A DNA stretch of 36,776 nt from a virus. The notes under the pieces are model-generated. The model was given only the letters and a program-made list of their open reading frames with translations. It searched no databases and was not told the DNA's origin. Below are positions 6,545 through 13,383 of this stretch, piece after piece. The stretch's first letter is position 1. Every line of letters begins with the position of its first letter. Position numbers and translations under genes: made by a program. The stretch spans positions 1-36,776 of the IMG/VR virus record IMGVR_UViG_3300009079_000051; one strand, written 5' to 3'.

Positions 6545-6811
6545 ATGAATGAATTTAAAACAAACGACGCGTCAATGCCGATCATCATAGAGTTTGATAT
6601 TGACGCGCATGATGGCTCCGTCATTATCACAGGCTTTAAAATAGATCGCTCTGAAATTAACGACGATGATATACTTGATATGTTTTCAGATGATATCTTA
6701 GAGCAAGAAAAACAAATCAATGACGACATAAAATTAGAGATCGCGCTCGAACGACTCACGGATATAAAAGCAATGCGGAGTGATAGCACTCGCATCGGCT
6801 GGGATGATTAA
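6545..6811 (+). CDS. Hypothetical acidic protein, 88 residues
   Basis: First gene of the rightward early operon, with AACAAAGGGGTTAACAA before the ATG. About a quarter of the residues are Asp or Glu (for example SEINDDDILDMFSDDILE), with a beta-like N-terminus and helical C-terminus. No family recognised. A small acidic, first-expressed protein is compatible with an inhibitor or DNA mimic role, which remains inference. Confidence 0.65.
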   Translation: MNEFKTNDASMPIIIEFDIDAHDGSVIITGFKIDRSEINDDDILDMFSDDILEQEKQINDDIKLEIALERLTDIKAMRSDSTRIGWDD

Positions 6812-6829
6812 AATAAAAGGAATAAGGCA

Positions 6830-7045
6830 ATGGAAACATACAGAATAATTGAAAAGCAAAATCTTAATTCACTCCGGACTCCAGAAATAAAAAAGTTCAA
6901 AACGTTAACCGCTGCAAAACAATACGCTACACGTAACCAAGTCTGGGTGGGGACGGTTCTTGAGATTCAGAGCGAAAATGGAACGACTCTTTGCTGTAAA
7001 GGTCGTGACGGCTGGCATAATGACGTTGATTATTTGAATTATTAA
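6830..7045 (+). CDS. Hypothetical protein, 71 residues
   Basis: Unrecognised small protein. Pattern: helix-rich N-terminus (KKFKTLTAAKQYATRNQ), then short strands ending W-H-N-D-V-D-Y. AAAAGGAATAAGGCA precedes the ATG. It lies between the acidic gene and a Cys-rich gene in the rightward operon. Confidence 0.6.
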   Translation: METYRIIEKQNLNSLRTPEIKKFKTLTAAKQYATRNQVWVGTVLEIQSENGTTLCCKGRDGWHNDVDYLNY

Positions 7046-7057
7046 AAGGGGGACACA

Positions 7058-7318
7058 ATGGTAGATTATGATGAGTGCTTAACATGCGAGTATATAGAGC
7101 AACCGGACGCATGCCAAGGCTGCAATGAAGCAACCGAACATGGGAGCTGGCAACCTGCTAAGATCTTGACAGACCATTTCGGCGACGACTCAAAATTATA
7201 TACTGATCTTAATTGGAGTTTCTACGGCTGTTTTGGTAGCTATGACGAATTTAATCCGGCATGTGATATTGACGATTGCTCATTATCAGAGCCGTGTAAA
7301 AAAAGAAGGGAACAATAA
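7058..7318 (+). CDS. Cys-rich, probably metal-binding small protein
   Basis: 86 residues with an N-terminal C-L-T-C ... C-Q-G-C pair of CxxC motifs that could hold a zinc ion. Four further Cys lie in the C-terminal half (YGCFGSYDEF, ACDIDDCSLSEPC). AAAAGGGGGACACA precedes the ATG. No family recognised. Confidence 0.6.
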   Translation: MVDYDECLTCEYIEQPDACQGCNEATEHGSWQPAKILTDHFGDDSKLYTDLNWSFYGCFGSYDEFNPACDIDDCSLSEPCKKRREQ

Positions 7319-7319
7319 T

Positions 7320-7658
7320 ATGAAGCCAATAGAATACTTGACTATAAAAGATGTTTGCGAATTGCTACAAGTCCATCGTAACACCATTACTAAATTATGT
7401 AACGATGGCTTGCCGTTTGTTAATATCGGCGGGCGTAAACGATTTATTGCTGAGACTATAAAACAGTGGATTATTGAGCAATCAACTGCTAAACAAGAAC
7501 CGATTGAAAAGCCTGTCAAGCAAAAAGCAAGGCTTAAAACAGTCAAGCTTAAACCTGTTAAGAAACTATCACCAGTTAAAACAGATAGTTCAAGTGATAA
7601 GACGATTGACGATGCTAATCAGGCTTTTGAAGAATGGAAACGCAAACACTATACCTAA
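7320..7658 (+). CDS. Helix-turn-helix DNA-binding protein with basic tail
   Basis: 112 residues starting at the ATG at 7320, with AAGGGAACAATA upstream; the longer open frame overlaps the previous gene. The N-terminal half is an excisionase/MerR-type HTH: YLTIKDVCELLQVHRNTITK, then VNIGGRKRFIAETIKQWI with the G-R-K-R wing. Residues about 58-95 form a Lys/Pro/Val-rich linker with a repeated K-x-V/L-K-P-V pattern, and a short W-K-R-K-H end follows. It is a candidate regulator of the divergent early promoters or of later expression; the target is not shown. Confidence 0.75.
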   Translation: MKPIEYLTIKDVCELLQVHRNTITKLCNDGLPFVNIGGRKRFIAETIKQWIIEQSTAKQEPIEKPVKQKARLKTVKLKPVKKLSPVKTDSSSDKTIDDANQAFEEWKRKHYT

Positions 7659-7668
7659 AAGGAGAAAA

Positions 7669-7923
7669 ATGACCATGGGTCACTTTAATGAAGATGAATG
7701 TAACTGCCCTATTTGCCTGTTTAAAAAGGTATTGAAAGATAATAATCTTGAGACTGATTTTATACTAATAATACCCGACCCTAGCAATATAAAAGATGGT
7801 CTTTTGACCGGGACTATGCCAATCGAGGATGCTTATTTATGTTTAGGGCACGTTAGGGCGCGTATCAAAGAGAAACTAATATCTAATGGCCTCATTGAGG
7901 CAACTAAACAAACAAATCATTAA
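7669..7923 (+). CDS. Hypothetical protein with N-terminal C-x-C-x-x-C
   Basis: 84 residues from the ATG at 7669 after AAAAGGAGAAAA; a longer frame exists but overlaps the HTH gene. It starts MTMGHFNEDECNCPICLFKK, a possible half zinc site, followed by an alpha/beta pattern with Cys and His (LCLGHVRARIKEKL). Last gene of the rightward early operon. Confidence 0.6.
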   Translation: MTMGHFNEDECNCPICLFKKVLKDNNLETDFILIIPDPSNIKDGLLTGTMPIEDAYLCLGHVRARIKEKLISNGLIEATKQTNH

Positions 7924-7932
7924 ACCATTGTA

Positions 7933-7956
7933 ACGGGGACCAGTGACGGTCCCCGT
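7933..7956. terminator. Hairpin between convergent transcription units
   Basis: ACGGGGACC pairs with GGTCCCCGT (9 bp, 6-base loop), placed between the ends of the rightward operon (7923) and the leftward gene at 7961. T-runs are poor on both sides, so termination may be partial. Confidence 0.6.
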
Positions 7957-7960
7957 ACTC

Positions 7961-8317
7961 TTATAAAGTCTTTTCAAAATCCTCGATTACCTTGCCTATT
8001 CCACTTATAAACGTGCTACCCAGCTTGTCAATATCGTCGGTATGGCTCGACGCCAACAAACCAGCGCTATAAGTCATTATAAACAAGGTTACCGCTTTTA
8101 CAGGTATACTATCGCCATACTTTTTAGCCCTTGACTCGCTGAACAACCCCATTAATTGTTTAGTCAATCCAAGGACTCCGACATTAAAGCCTTCGCGATA
8201 GGCCGTATCATGTAACTCTTTTTCGCGATCTATCAATAGCTTTTCGCAATCATAACACTTGGTTGCATCGTTTTCTCTCAACGTCTTATCATTATCTATC
8301 AATGCCCTATCATCCAT
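7961..8317 (-). CDS. Hypothetical protein, 118 residues
   Basis: An acidic N-terminal region with C-Y-D-C-E, a helix, and a more hydrophobic C-terminal half (VKAVTLFIMTYSAGLLASS) that could contact a membrane or form a core helix. The ATG overlaps the end of the upstream gene by 8 bases; AAAGGAGTGATACATG provides the SD. Last gene of the leftward replication operon. Not recognised. Confidence 0.6.
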   Translation of the reverse strand: MDDRALIDNDKTLRENDATKCYDCEKLLIDREKELHDTAYREGFNVGVLGLTKQLMGLFSESRAKKYGDSIPVKAVTLFIMTYSAGLLASSHTDDIDKLGSTFISGIGKVIEDFEKTL

Positions 8318-8561
8318 GTATCACTCCTTTATCATTCCTTTTATTAAACGCTATGGTTGCTATTAGTGAAACAGCCGCGATAATTAAACATTCATACGCC
8401 CTGAAATAGTCAGGTTCAAAGAACTCGTTATACGAATATGGAGTCTTGTCAACGTAACCAATGCAAAGGATACAATAACCCTTTAGAGTCGGCTCATACA
8501 AGCAAGTGACGTTTAAACCGGTCCTATCGGCAATAGCCTTCGCTATTTGTTCAGTTTCCAT
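8310..8561 (-). CDS. Hypothetical small protein with one hydrophobic helix
   Basis: 83 residues. About residues 55-70 (AYECLIIAAVSLIATIAF) look like a membrane segment followed by the basic N-K-R-N-D-K. The N-terminus is soluble (METEQIAKAIADRTGLNV). AAGGATAGAATC precedes the ATG. No family recognised. Confidence 0.55.
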   Translation of the reverse strand: METEQIAKAIADRTGLNVTCLYEPTLKGYCILCIGYVDKTPYSYNEFFEPDYFRAYECLIIAAVSLIATIAFNKRNDKGVIHG

Positions 8562-8568
8562 AATGATT

Positions 8569-8826
8569 CTATCCTTTATTTATTTCACGTTCACACGACC
8601 TATACTCACCATTCTTATGCGACTTGACTATTCTTTTCATGATCATAACAGGTGCGTCTGTATTCTCAAAATTGCTTACGACGATAGTAGATATACGGTC
8701 CCCGCCTTCAATCGGGCAAGCAAGTATTAGTGTAAACTTGACAGGTTGTTCCTCGCCTTTAGTAAGTCCATCTAGTATATCTGCAAAATCAGCTGCCATC
8801 TCTATTAAGTACTTGTCAGTATTCAT
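8569..8826 (-). CDS. Hypothetical protein, 85 residues
   Basis: Small soluble protein: N-terminal helix (IEMAADFADILDGLTKG), a strand region (VKFTLILACPIEGG), then a basic end. Its ATG overlaps the stop of the 421-residue gene as ATGA, so translation is coupled. Not recognised. Confidence 0.6.
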   Translation of the reverse strand: MNTDKYLIEMAADFADILDGLTKGEEQPVKFTLILACPIEGGDRISTIVVSNFENTDAPVMIMKRIVKSHKNGEYRSCEREINKG

Positions 8827-10088
8827 AATAGCTCAATCACTCCAGTCACTGGTATGAACCAGACTTTGATATCAAATTTAATCTTGCTAAACGATCGTTG
8901 AGTCTCTGTTGACGATGTGATACTGTTATCGCTTACTGTCAACTCCGGTTCATTAGTTTGGACTATTCTATCATTGACGGGTATATCTTTATCGTTCAAG
9001 CTCTTTGCAGCTTGCTCAATTTGTTCAAGGGTTAACGGTACGTTCCCTTGTAGGTACGTATCAACGCCGGATTTATCTTTGATTTGACCTATGGGCGTTT
9101 CAGGCTTAGAATCCCAATCGGATAGACTCCGCCTATCTTTAGCTAATTGATCTAATGGTCTTTCAGGTTCTGTCAACACTTCCTTTAGTTCTATACAGGC
9201 CTTTTCACTCATATTGTTGACGATCACGGGTTCTGGGGTTTTGTTATAAACCAGTCTATCACGTTCGATACTAATAGGTTTCAAAGGCATATTCTCAACT
9301 GCTTCATTAAGCCCGGTTGTATCATCATCAAACAGTGACTTCTTATGATGGGGTTTATTGCCATGCGCTCCCTTTATATGCCCGTTTTTCAATGCCATTA
9401 TTTCACTATGCCGTTCCCTAATAAACCGATTAAATTCCTTTTCAGATACTCCCCTATGTTTGGCTAACAGTCTCATTTCACTCAATGCCATTCTAAGTTT
9501 ATCAAAGGATTTCGATATGGCTATATTCCTGAAACGAAATAACAGTTTAGGACCGATACGAAGACCTATGTTAGTAACTTTGTATAGATATACTCCCTTT
9601 GTATCCCGTTTAATAAACAGTGACAGGGTACGAAATTTAGTCCAAGAGTAGGAAAGGTGGTAGGAAAGATTCCCGTGTGTATATTTACTAAGTGTACGCT
9701 TAACCTTCTTATTTTCAGCGTCTAGTAACTCGTGAATATCCTTTGCTGATTTAGCCTTACCGTCACTGCCTATCGCTGGTATGATGGCATCCATGAGTAT
9801 TCCGGTCATCCAGACTTTAGTCAAATATTCCTTATTTTCGTCGTAGTATTTCTGGTATTCCATTTCCTTAATCCTTTCCTTACTATAATTGATGGTTTCT
9901 ATTACCCGCTGTAACTTTCCTGGTTCCTTTGGTTTATTAAAAGCCCTTCCTTTTATACTAGTTTTCTTAAGGGCATGGTGGTCAATATGTTCATTATTAG
10001 GCAACCTGGCAACAGTATCATTTGTATCTCTAAAGTACTTAGTTTGTCCATTTACTGTTATTCCTTTTGGGAGTTTAAGTCGTTCCAT
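8823..10088 (-). CDS. Hypothetical protein, possible winged-helix nucleic-acid-binding region
   Basis: 421 residues and the largest gene of this operon after the initiator. The N-terminal 90 residues are basic and polar. Residues about 90-190 contain IHELLDAENKKVKRTLSKYT, then a region of short strands with many Arg/Lys (SLFIKRDTKGVYLYKVT) that resembles a helix-turn-helix with wing; this is a visual guess. The C-terminal half is low-complexity and polar, ending in a hydrophobic F-I-P-V-T-G-V-I-E-L-L. Position downstream of the initiator suggests a replication accessory role, for example helicase loading, but no loader motif or Walker A is present. Confidence 0.5.
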   Translation of the reverse strand: MERLKLPKGITVNGQTKYFRDTNDTVARLPNNEHIDHHALKKTSIKGRAFNKPKEPGKLQRVIETINYSKERIKEMEYQKYYDENKEYLTKVWMTGILMDAIIPAIGSDGKAKSAKDIHELLDAENKKVKRTLSKYTHGNLSYHLSYSWTKFRTLSLFIKRDTKGVYLYKVTNIGLRIGPKLLFRFRNIAISKSFDKLRMALSEMRLLAKHRGVSEKEFNRFIRERHSEIMALKNGHIKGAHGNKPHHKKSLFDDDTTGLNEAVENMPLKPISIERDRLVYNKTPEPVIVNNMSEKACIELKEVLTEPERPLDQLAKDRRSLSDWDSKPETPIGQIKDKSGVDTYLQGNVPLTLEQIEQAAKSLNDKDIPVNDRIVQTNEPELTVSDNSITSSTETQRSFSKIKFDIKVWFIPVTGVIELL

Positions 10089-10092
10089 ATTA

Positions 10093-10419
10093 TTACTCGC
10101 AAGAGTCTACAAGATTATATTGTTGTGCACTAACAGGCGTGTTTGTGTGTGTAATGCCACCAGTCCACTCTTTTACGACTGCCATATTACTATCGTGTAA
10201 TACCCCGGTTTGCATATCAGCTTGCCAACATAAAAGCCTTGTGAGTTTCAGCAATTGTTCTTTTGATTTTGCTTTTTTATTCCTACTTGTGCCTTCCCTT
10301 AATAGGTCATAATATATGTCAGCAAATTTACTATAGGCGTTTTTGTCTAGAGTCGTTCCGGGAAAATATCCCAGCTCATGATTCATTTCATCCAAGATCA
10401 TTTTTAAAGTTTGGTTCAT
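10093..10419 (-). CDS. Hypothetical protein, 108 residues
   Basis: The ATG at 10419 lies 9 bases after GGAG. An ATG three codons earlier (10428) overlaps the upstream stop as ATGA, but the SD is too close to it. The protein is helical, with a basic middle (SRNKKAKSKEQLLKLTRLL). It sits between the Cys-rich gene and the 421-residue gene in the leftward replication operon. No family recognised. Confidence 0.55.
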   Translation of the reverse strand: MNQTLKMILDEMNHELGYFPGTTLDKNAYSKFADIYYDLLREGTSRNKKAKSKEQLLKLTRLLCWQADMQTGVLHDSNMAVVKEWTGGITHTNTPVSAQQYNLVDSCE

Positions 10420-10424
10420 TGATA

Positions 10425-10946
10425 TCATTCTCCTTTAGTTAATTTATAATCTACCGGACCAATCATCCAATTATAGCCTTTTATAAAATCTTCATGCTCT
10501 TCAGGGATAAAATAACCGAATGAACAAAGGCCTTCTAAACAATCGCCTCTGTGCATCAAATGGTTTCCAAGAGAACAAGAACAGTTAATATCGCAACTAT
10601 GGTTTGAATATAAGCCATCAAAACCATGTTCCAACATATATGCTTCAACTAAGGAAATTATATTCCCATAGCCTGATTTCCCTAATACTTTCTTTGTGCT
10701 ATTTTTTGAGCTTAAGGGTTGGGGTTCTTTATAGACTTTTTCGCCGACCAATACTTGATAAAATGTATGAGAGCTATAGCGGCTTTCATCAGGGCCGTTA
10801 GGAACAATTTGTAAGGAGCCATGAGCGCGATAATTATAACCGTCATCGTTTAGTCCGTTTATTTCCTTTTCAAGGGACTCGGTACTATATCCCTCGATTA
10901 CGAGGTAGACTTGTTTTATCGTTTCTTTTCGGTTAGGCATTCTCAC
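10425..10946 (-). CDS. Cys-rich phage protein, probable metal binder
   Basis: 173 residues. The last third holds EHGFDGLYSNHSCDINCSCS and HRGDCLEGLCSFGYF: a D-G-L-Y motif followed by several Cys and His. This is a layout seen in small phage proteins of unknown function and consistent with zinc binding. The ATG overlaps the end of the preceding gene by about 14 bases. The 3' end (K-G-E-stop) supplies AAAGGAG for the next gene. Confidence 0.6.
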   Translation of the reverse strand: MRMPNRKETIKQVYLVIEGYSTESLEKEINGLNDDGYNYRAHGSLQIVPNGPDESRYSSHTFYQVLVGEKVYKEPQPLSSKNSTKKVLGKSGYGNIISLVEAYMLEHGFDGLYSNHSCDINCSCSLGNHLMHRGDCLEGLCSFGYFIPEEHEDFIKGYNWMIGPVDYKLTKGE

Positions 10947-11355
10947 CCATTCCCGATTGATAATTCTGGATAAAGATGTTTCTATCTTTTTTCCATTGGA
11001 GCTTTAGTCCGTCCAAAACAATCGGACTGATTTTAAGATAGAAATATTTTTCATAGGGTTGAATGATAAAAGAGACGACTCCGGCATTGTGTAGATTCGT
11101 AAAGGTTTTTTGAATAAACAATTTCTTAGATCTATTCTTTGTTCTTCTGTCCAAGTGGATAATTGGTAAGTCAGAATTGATCGTTGCATATTTAAGAATC
11201 CAGAACCCGTCCTTGTCTGCCGGTTTCAATGTACCTTCAAAAATACAGGACGCGACATATTGTAATAAAAGAAACTCACGAATGCCGACCTTGTTCTCTC
11301 TCATTTGATCACCTGTCAACTTTGTTTCGCCTGGGAATATCCCTACCGTTGCCAT
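10933..11355 (-). CDS. Hypothetical protein of the replication operon, winged-helix-like
   Basis: 140 residues, basic. The arrangement of helices followed by KTFTNLHNAGVVSFIIQP and YFYLKISPIVL resembles a winged helix (recognition helix plus two wing strands), which would suit a replication or transcription factor. It follows the initiator gene by 12 bases on the same strand, with AAAGGACA before the ATG. The lambda O-P arrangement makes a helicase-loader role tempting, but nothing in the sequence shows it. Confidence 0.5.
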   Translation of the reverse strand: MATVGIFPGETKLTGDQMRENKVGIREFLLLQYVASCIFEGTLKPADKDGFWILKYATINSDLPIIHLDRRTKNRSKKLFIQKTFTNLHNAGVVSFIIQPYEKYFYLKISPIVLDGLKLQWKKDRNIFIQNYQSGMGENA

Positions 11356-11367
11356 TTTTTTGTCCTT

Positions 11368-12471
11368 TCACCCCGTCTGTTTAAACCCACCCGTCATCTT
11401 TTTGTAGGCGGAATACATTGAAATTTCTATCAGCGTGGGATTTTCACCCTTAACGACAACTTGTTTAGCATAATCGACCAGACTGTCAAAACACTTTTTG
11501 TACAATTCACAGTCCGGTTGTTTCAACATTTCGTGAAACTCGCTGTCATTTCGCCTGTTTTCGTCTTCAGTGAGTCTGTCAATTTTCTTTTTCCCGTCTT
11601 CTTTTTCCTTAAGGGCATTCTCTTCCTGAGTTTTAAATCCTCTGGCTGTCGGTTTCTTTTTTTCCTTCACTTCGTTTTCTACCAGGAACAGGTTTAAGCT
11701 GTCCTTATCGGAGAGCATTTTAGCCAGGTAACGCTTTTCATTGGTAATTTTTTCTATGCCCTTATCGAGCCGCCTTTGCCTCTCAGCTTTCAATCCGGCT
11801 ATCTGTTGGATAACAAAATCACGGGGGCAGCTATGTGTGATTACCAAAGATTGAATTAAATCCATCTGTCCATCTGCTTTTTCTTCAGGGCGCTTTTCTT
11901 GATTGTTGGAAAGATTTTCGCGATTGATTGGAAGACTATCTAGTGGAAGACTATCATCATTATAGGCACCGACCGTGTACGGTCGGTGCTTATTAGCACC
12001 GACCGTGGAAGGTCGGTGGCGTAACGGCGGGGCTTTCGGCGTTTCATTTTTGGTCGGTGCTGTATCTACGGGGTTTTCGTCTTCCTCAAATTGATCATCT
12101 GCCGGGATTTCAATACCTTTCAATTCGAAGTATTTGTTCCAATCAATTTCAAAAAAAACCTGTGTTCCTTTGGTCGTTTTTCTCAGGTGTTTTATTAGAA
12201 GTTTGCCTTCACAAAATTGGTCCATTTTTTTCTTCAGCCTTTTTTCGTTTGCGGCTTCAGATGATTTTTTATAATATGAGTTTAGCAGTCTGAGATTTTT
12301 AGCAAAATGTTTGTAGTTATACAGGATGGCTTCCTGACCATCAAACTTTCTGCGGATAACCCTAGGATGTTTTGAAAAGTCGATCAAATTTAGGTAGATG
12401 TGTACGTCGTTATAGTCAAAGCCTAACTCAAAAAGTGGTTCCGCGTATAATCCTCGAACGTATAGTTCCAT
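11368..12471 (-). CDS. Putative replication initiator (replisome organiser) containing the origin
   Basis: 367 residues in three parts. The N-terminal region (about 1-115) is rich in short helices and strands and looks like a winged helix (KHFAKNLRLLNSYYKKSSEA, then TTKGTQVFFEIDWNKYFEL). The linker (about 120-195) is polar with the repeat HRP(S/Y)TVGA. The C-terminal half is helical and charged. The linker codons carry the inverted iterons at 11966-12060. An origin inside the initiator linker is the arrangement of lambda O and related phage initiators. GGGGGGATAT precedes the ATG at 12471. First gene of the leftward replication operon. The function is inferred from architecture and embedded iterons, not from a recognised motif. 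Confidence 0.6.
   Translation of the reverse strand: MELYVRGLYAEPLFELGFDYNDVHIYLNLIDFSKHPRVIRRKFDGQEAILYNYKHFAKNLRLLNSYYKKSSEAANEKRLKKKMDQFCEGKLLIKHLRKTTKGTQVFFEIDWNKYFELKGIEIPADDQFEEDENPVDTAPTKNETPKAPPLRHRPSTVGANKHRPYTVGAYNDDSLPLDSLPINRENLSNNQEKRPEEKADGQMDLIQSLVITHSCPRDFVIQQIAGLKAERQRRLDKGIEKITNEKRYLAKMLSDKDSLNLFLVENEVKEKKKPTARGFKTQEENALKEKEDGKKKIDRLTEDENRRNDSEFHEMLKQPDCELYKKCFDSLVDYAKQVVVKGENPTLIEISMYSAYKKMTGGFKQTG
11929..12060. other. Candidate replication origin: inverted iterons inside the initiator gene
   Basis: GCACCGACCGT-GT-ACGGTCGGTGC (11966-11989) is a perfect 11-bp inverted repeat. GCACCGACC-GTGGAA-GGTCGGTG (11996-12018) is a second copy exactly 30 bases later. A lone half-site, GGTCGGTGC, lies at 12052-12060. 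Next to them GGAAGACTATC occurs twice (11930-11940, 11945-11955), followed by A/T-richer sequence at about 11885-11930 that could serve for unwinding. The spacing of about three helical turns and the place in the initiator gene match lambdoid origins. Alternatives: an operator, or hairpins in the mRNA. Confidence 0.65.
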
Positions 12472-12510
12472 ATATCCCCCCTGAAAATTAAATTTATCCT
12501 TGATTTTTTC

Positions 12511-12617
12511 TGAAGGGTGCTTTAGAAAGGGCTTACAATGCGATGTAAGGTGTCCTCTGTTGTGTTATGCGCCTTCAAAAATTTACCCGGTAGCTAACAA
12601 CTGCCGGGTTTTTTTTT
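12511..12617 (+). ncRNA. Short structured RNA divergent from the initiator gene (OOP-like)
   Basis: The stretch upstream of the initiator has no convincing gene but ends on the + strand in a textbook terminator. ACCCGGTAG/CTGCCGGGT (12585-12609) is followed by nine T. Upstream are the hairpin CTTACA/TGTAAG and an outer pairing GAAGG (12512-12516) with CCTTC (12572-12576). A promoter-like TTGATT-17-TAGAAA starts near 12500 and would give a transcript of roughly 80 nt. In lambda, OOP RNA is also a short terminated transcript running away from O. Similarity is in geometry only. The transcript and its 5' end are inferred. Confidence 0.5.
12585..12617 (+). terminator. Strong rightward intrinsic terminator
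   Basis: A 9-bp stem with one U-G wobble, 7-base loop and nine T. No rightward gene ends here, which is the reason to suspect a noncoding transcript upstream. Confidence 0.88.
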
Positions 12618-12757
12618 GCTTAAACTTCGCTATTAATACATTTGAGACTTTACTCTGTCAACAGGTTATCAACAGTTTGAACATAAGGCCAATAGAAACC
12701 ACATGTTAAAAGATCTTTCAAGTAAATTTTATAAAATAATATCATCACTTTAGAGCC

Positions 12758-12834
12758 ATAGGGTTATTGCCCTATTTCTTTAGTCGGTTTCCCTATATGA
12801 AAAAACTTGACATGTTGTTCTTGCATATATAGGG
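12758..12834. promoter_or_regulatory. Rightward promoter with ATAGGG/CCCTAT operator-like repeats
   Basis: The hexamer ATAGGG or its complement appears four times: ATAGGG-N6-CCCTAT (12758-12775), CCCTATATG (12791-12799) and CATATATAGGG (12824-12834). TTGACA lies at 12807-12812. The best -10 is TATAGG (12828-12833, 15-base spacer), which overlaps the last repeat, so a protein bound there would block RNA polymerase. A near-match to the DnaA box, TTATCAACA, lies upstream at 12666-12674. The rest of the 12620-12757 stretch shows no gene. The promoter drives the zinc-ribbon gene at 12857. Confidence 0.55.
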
Positions 12835-12856
12835 TTCATGCAACAAGGGAGGAAAG

Positions 12857-13006
12857 ATGGTTTCTGAACACAACAAAAACGAATCCACTGTAGAATGCCC
12901 GAAATGCCATACACCATTGTTGGGGTTCATGCGTCAGAACGGTGTCACCTTCTCTTGCCCGAACAAAGATTGCGGGTACACCCGCTTTGAAGTCTTCCGG
13001 AAATAA
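12857..13006 (+). CDS. Small zinc-ribbon protein
   Basis: 49 residues, with AAGGGAGGAAAG before the ATG. Two Cys pairs, C-P-K-C near residue 14 and C-P-N-K-D-C near residue 34, are separated by a strand-turn segment (GFMRQNGVTFS). This matches zinc ribbons such as the topoisomerase I C-terminal finger or the Mu Com type. It probably binds nucleic acid. Its stop overlaps an ATG of the next frame (TAATG). First gene of a unit that also contains a DIP1984-like gene and a large noncoding RNA. Confidence 0.75.
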   Translation: MVSEHNKNESTVECPKCHTPLLGFMRQNGVTFSCPNKDCGYTRFEVFRK

Positions 13007-13089
13007 TGACAGAAGAAACCCCCGAATGGATAAACCTACAACGTGATTATTTAGGGGTGACCTTCGGCAAAACTGAAAGGGATGGAACT

Positions 13090-13383
13090 ATGAAATTAGC
13101 ACAAGCACTGCTCAGACGAAAAGAACTACATAGCAAAGTTGAACAGATTAGGCCGCTTACAAACAAAGACATTTACGAAGTCAAAGTCCAGCGTAGAAAT
13201 ATCAGTGAGACTATTGATGATATAACAGCAACAGTCCCAAAGGTAGAATTAAAACAGGTCACAGCCGAATTCGATTATTATTCAAGTCAACTCCGGCATG
13301 TTGACGCGGCAATTCAACAGGCCAATTGGACAACAGAGATCAAACCAGAAATAGAAGTAATGAAAAACTATAAAGAAGCGTAG
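13090..13383 (+). CDS. DIP1984-like small helical protein
   Basis: 97 residues from the ATG at 13090. This start has GGG at 8 bases and coincides with the M-K-L-A-x-A-L-x-x-R-K-x-L start typical of the DIP1984/septicolysin-like family. The frame is open to 13006, where a TAATG overlap with the previous stop could give a longer, coupled form of 125 residues. The protein is almost entirely helical (coiled-coil-like: MKLAQALLRRKELHSKVEQI). Its biochemical role is unknown. The large structured RNA region follows its stop directly. Confidence 0.55.
   Translation: MKLAQALLRRKELHSKVEQIRPLTNKDIYEVKVQRRNISETIDDITATVPKVELKQVTAEFDYYSSQLRHVDAAIQQANWTTEIKPEIEVMKNYKEA

Noticed and set aside
12500-12709. 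Rightward 69-codon ORF upstream of the initiator
   Set aside because: It runs through a strong terminator hairpin and T-run and has no SD; a noncoding transcript is the better reading.
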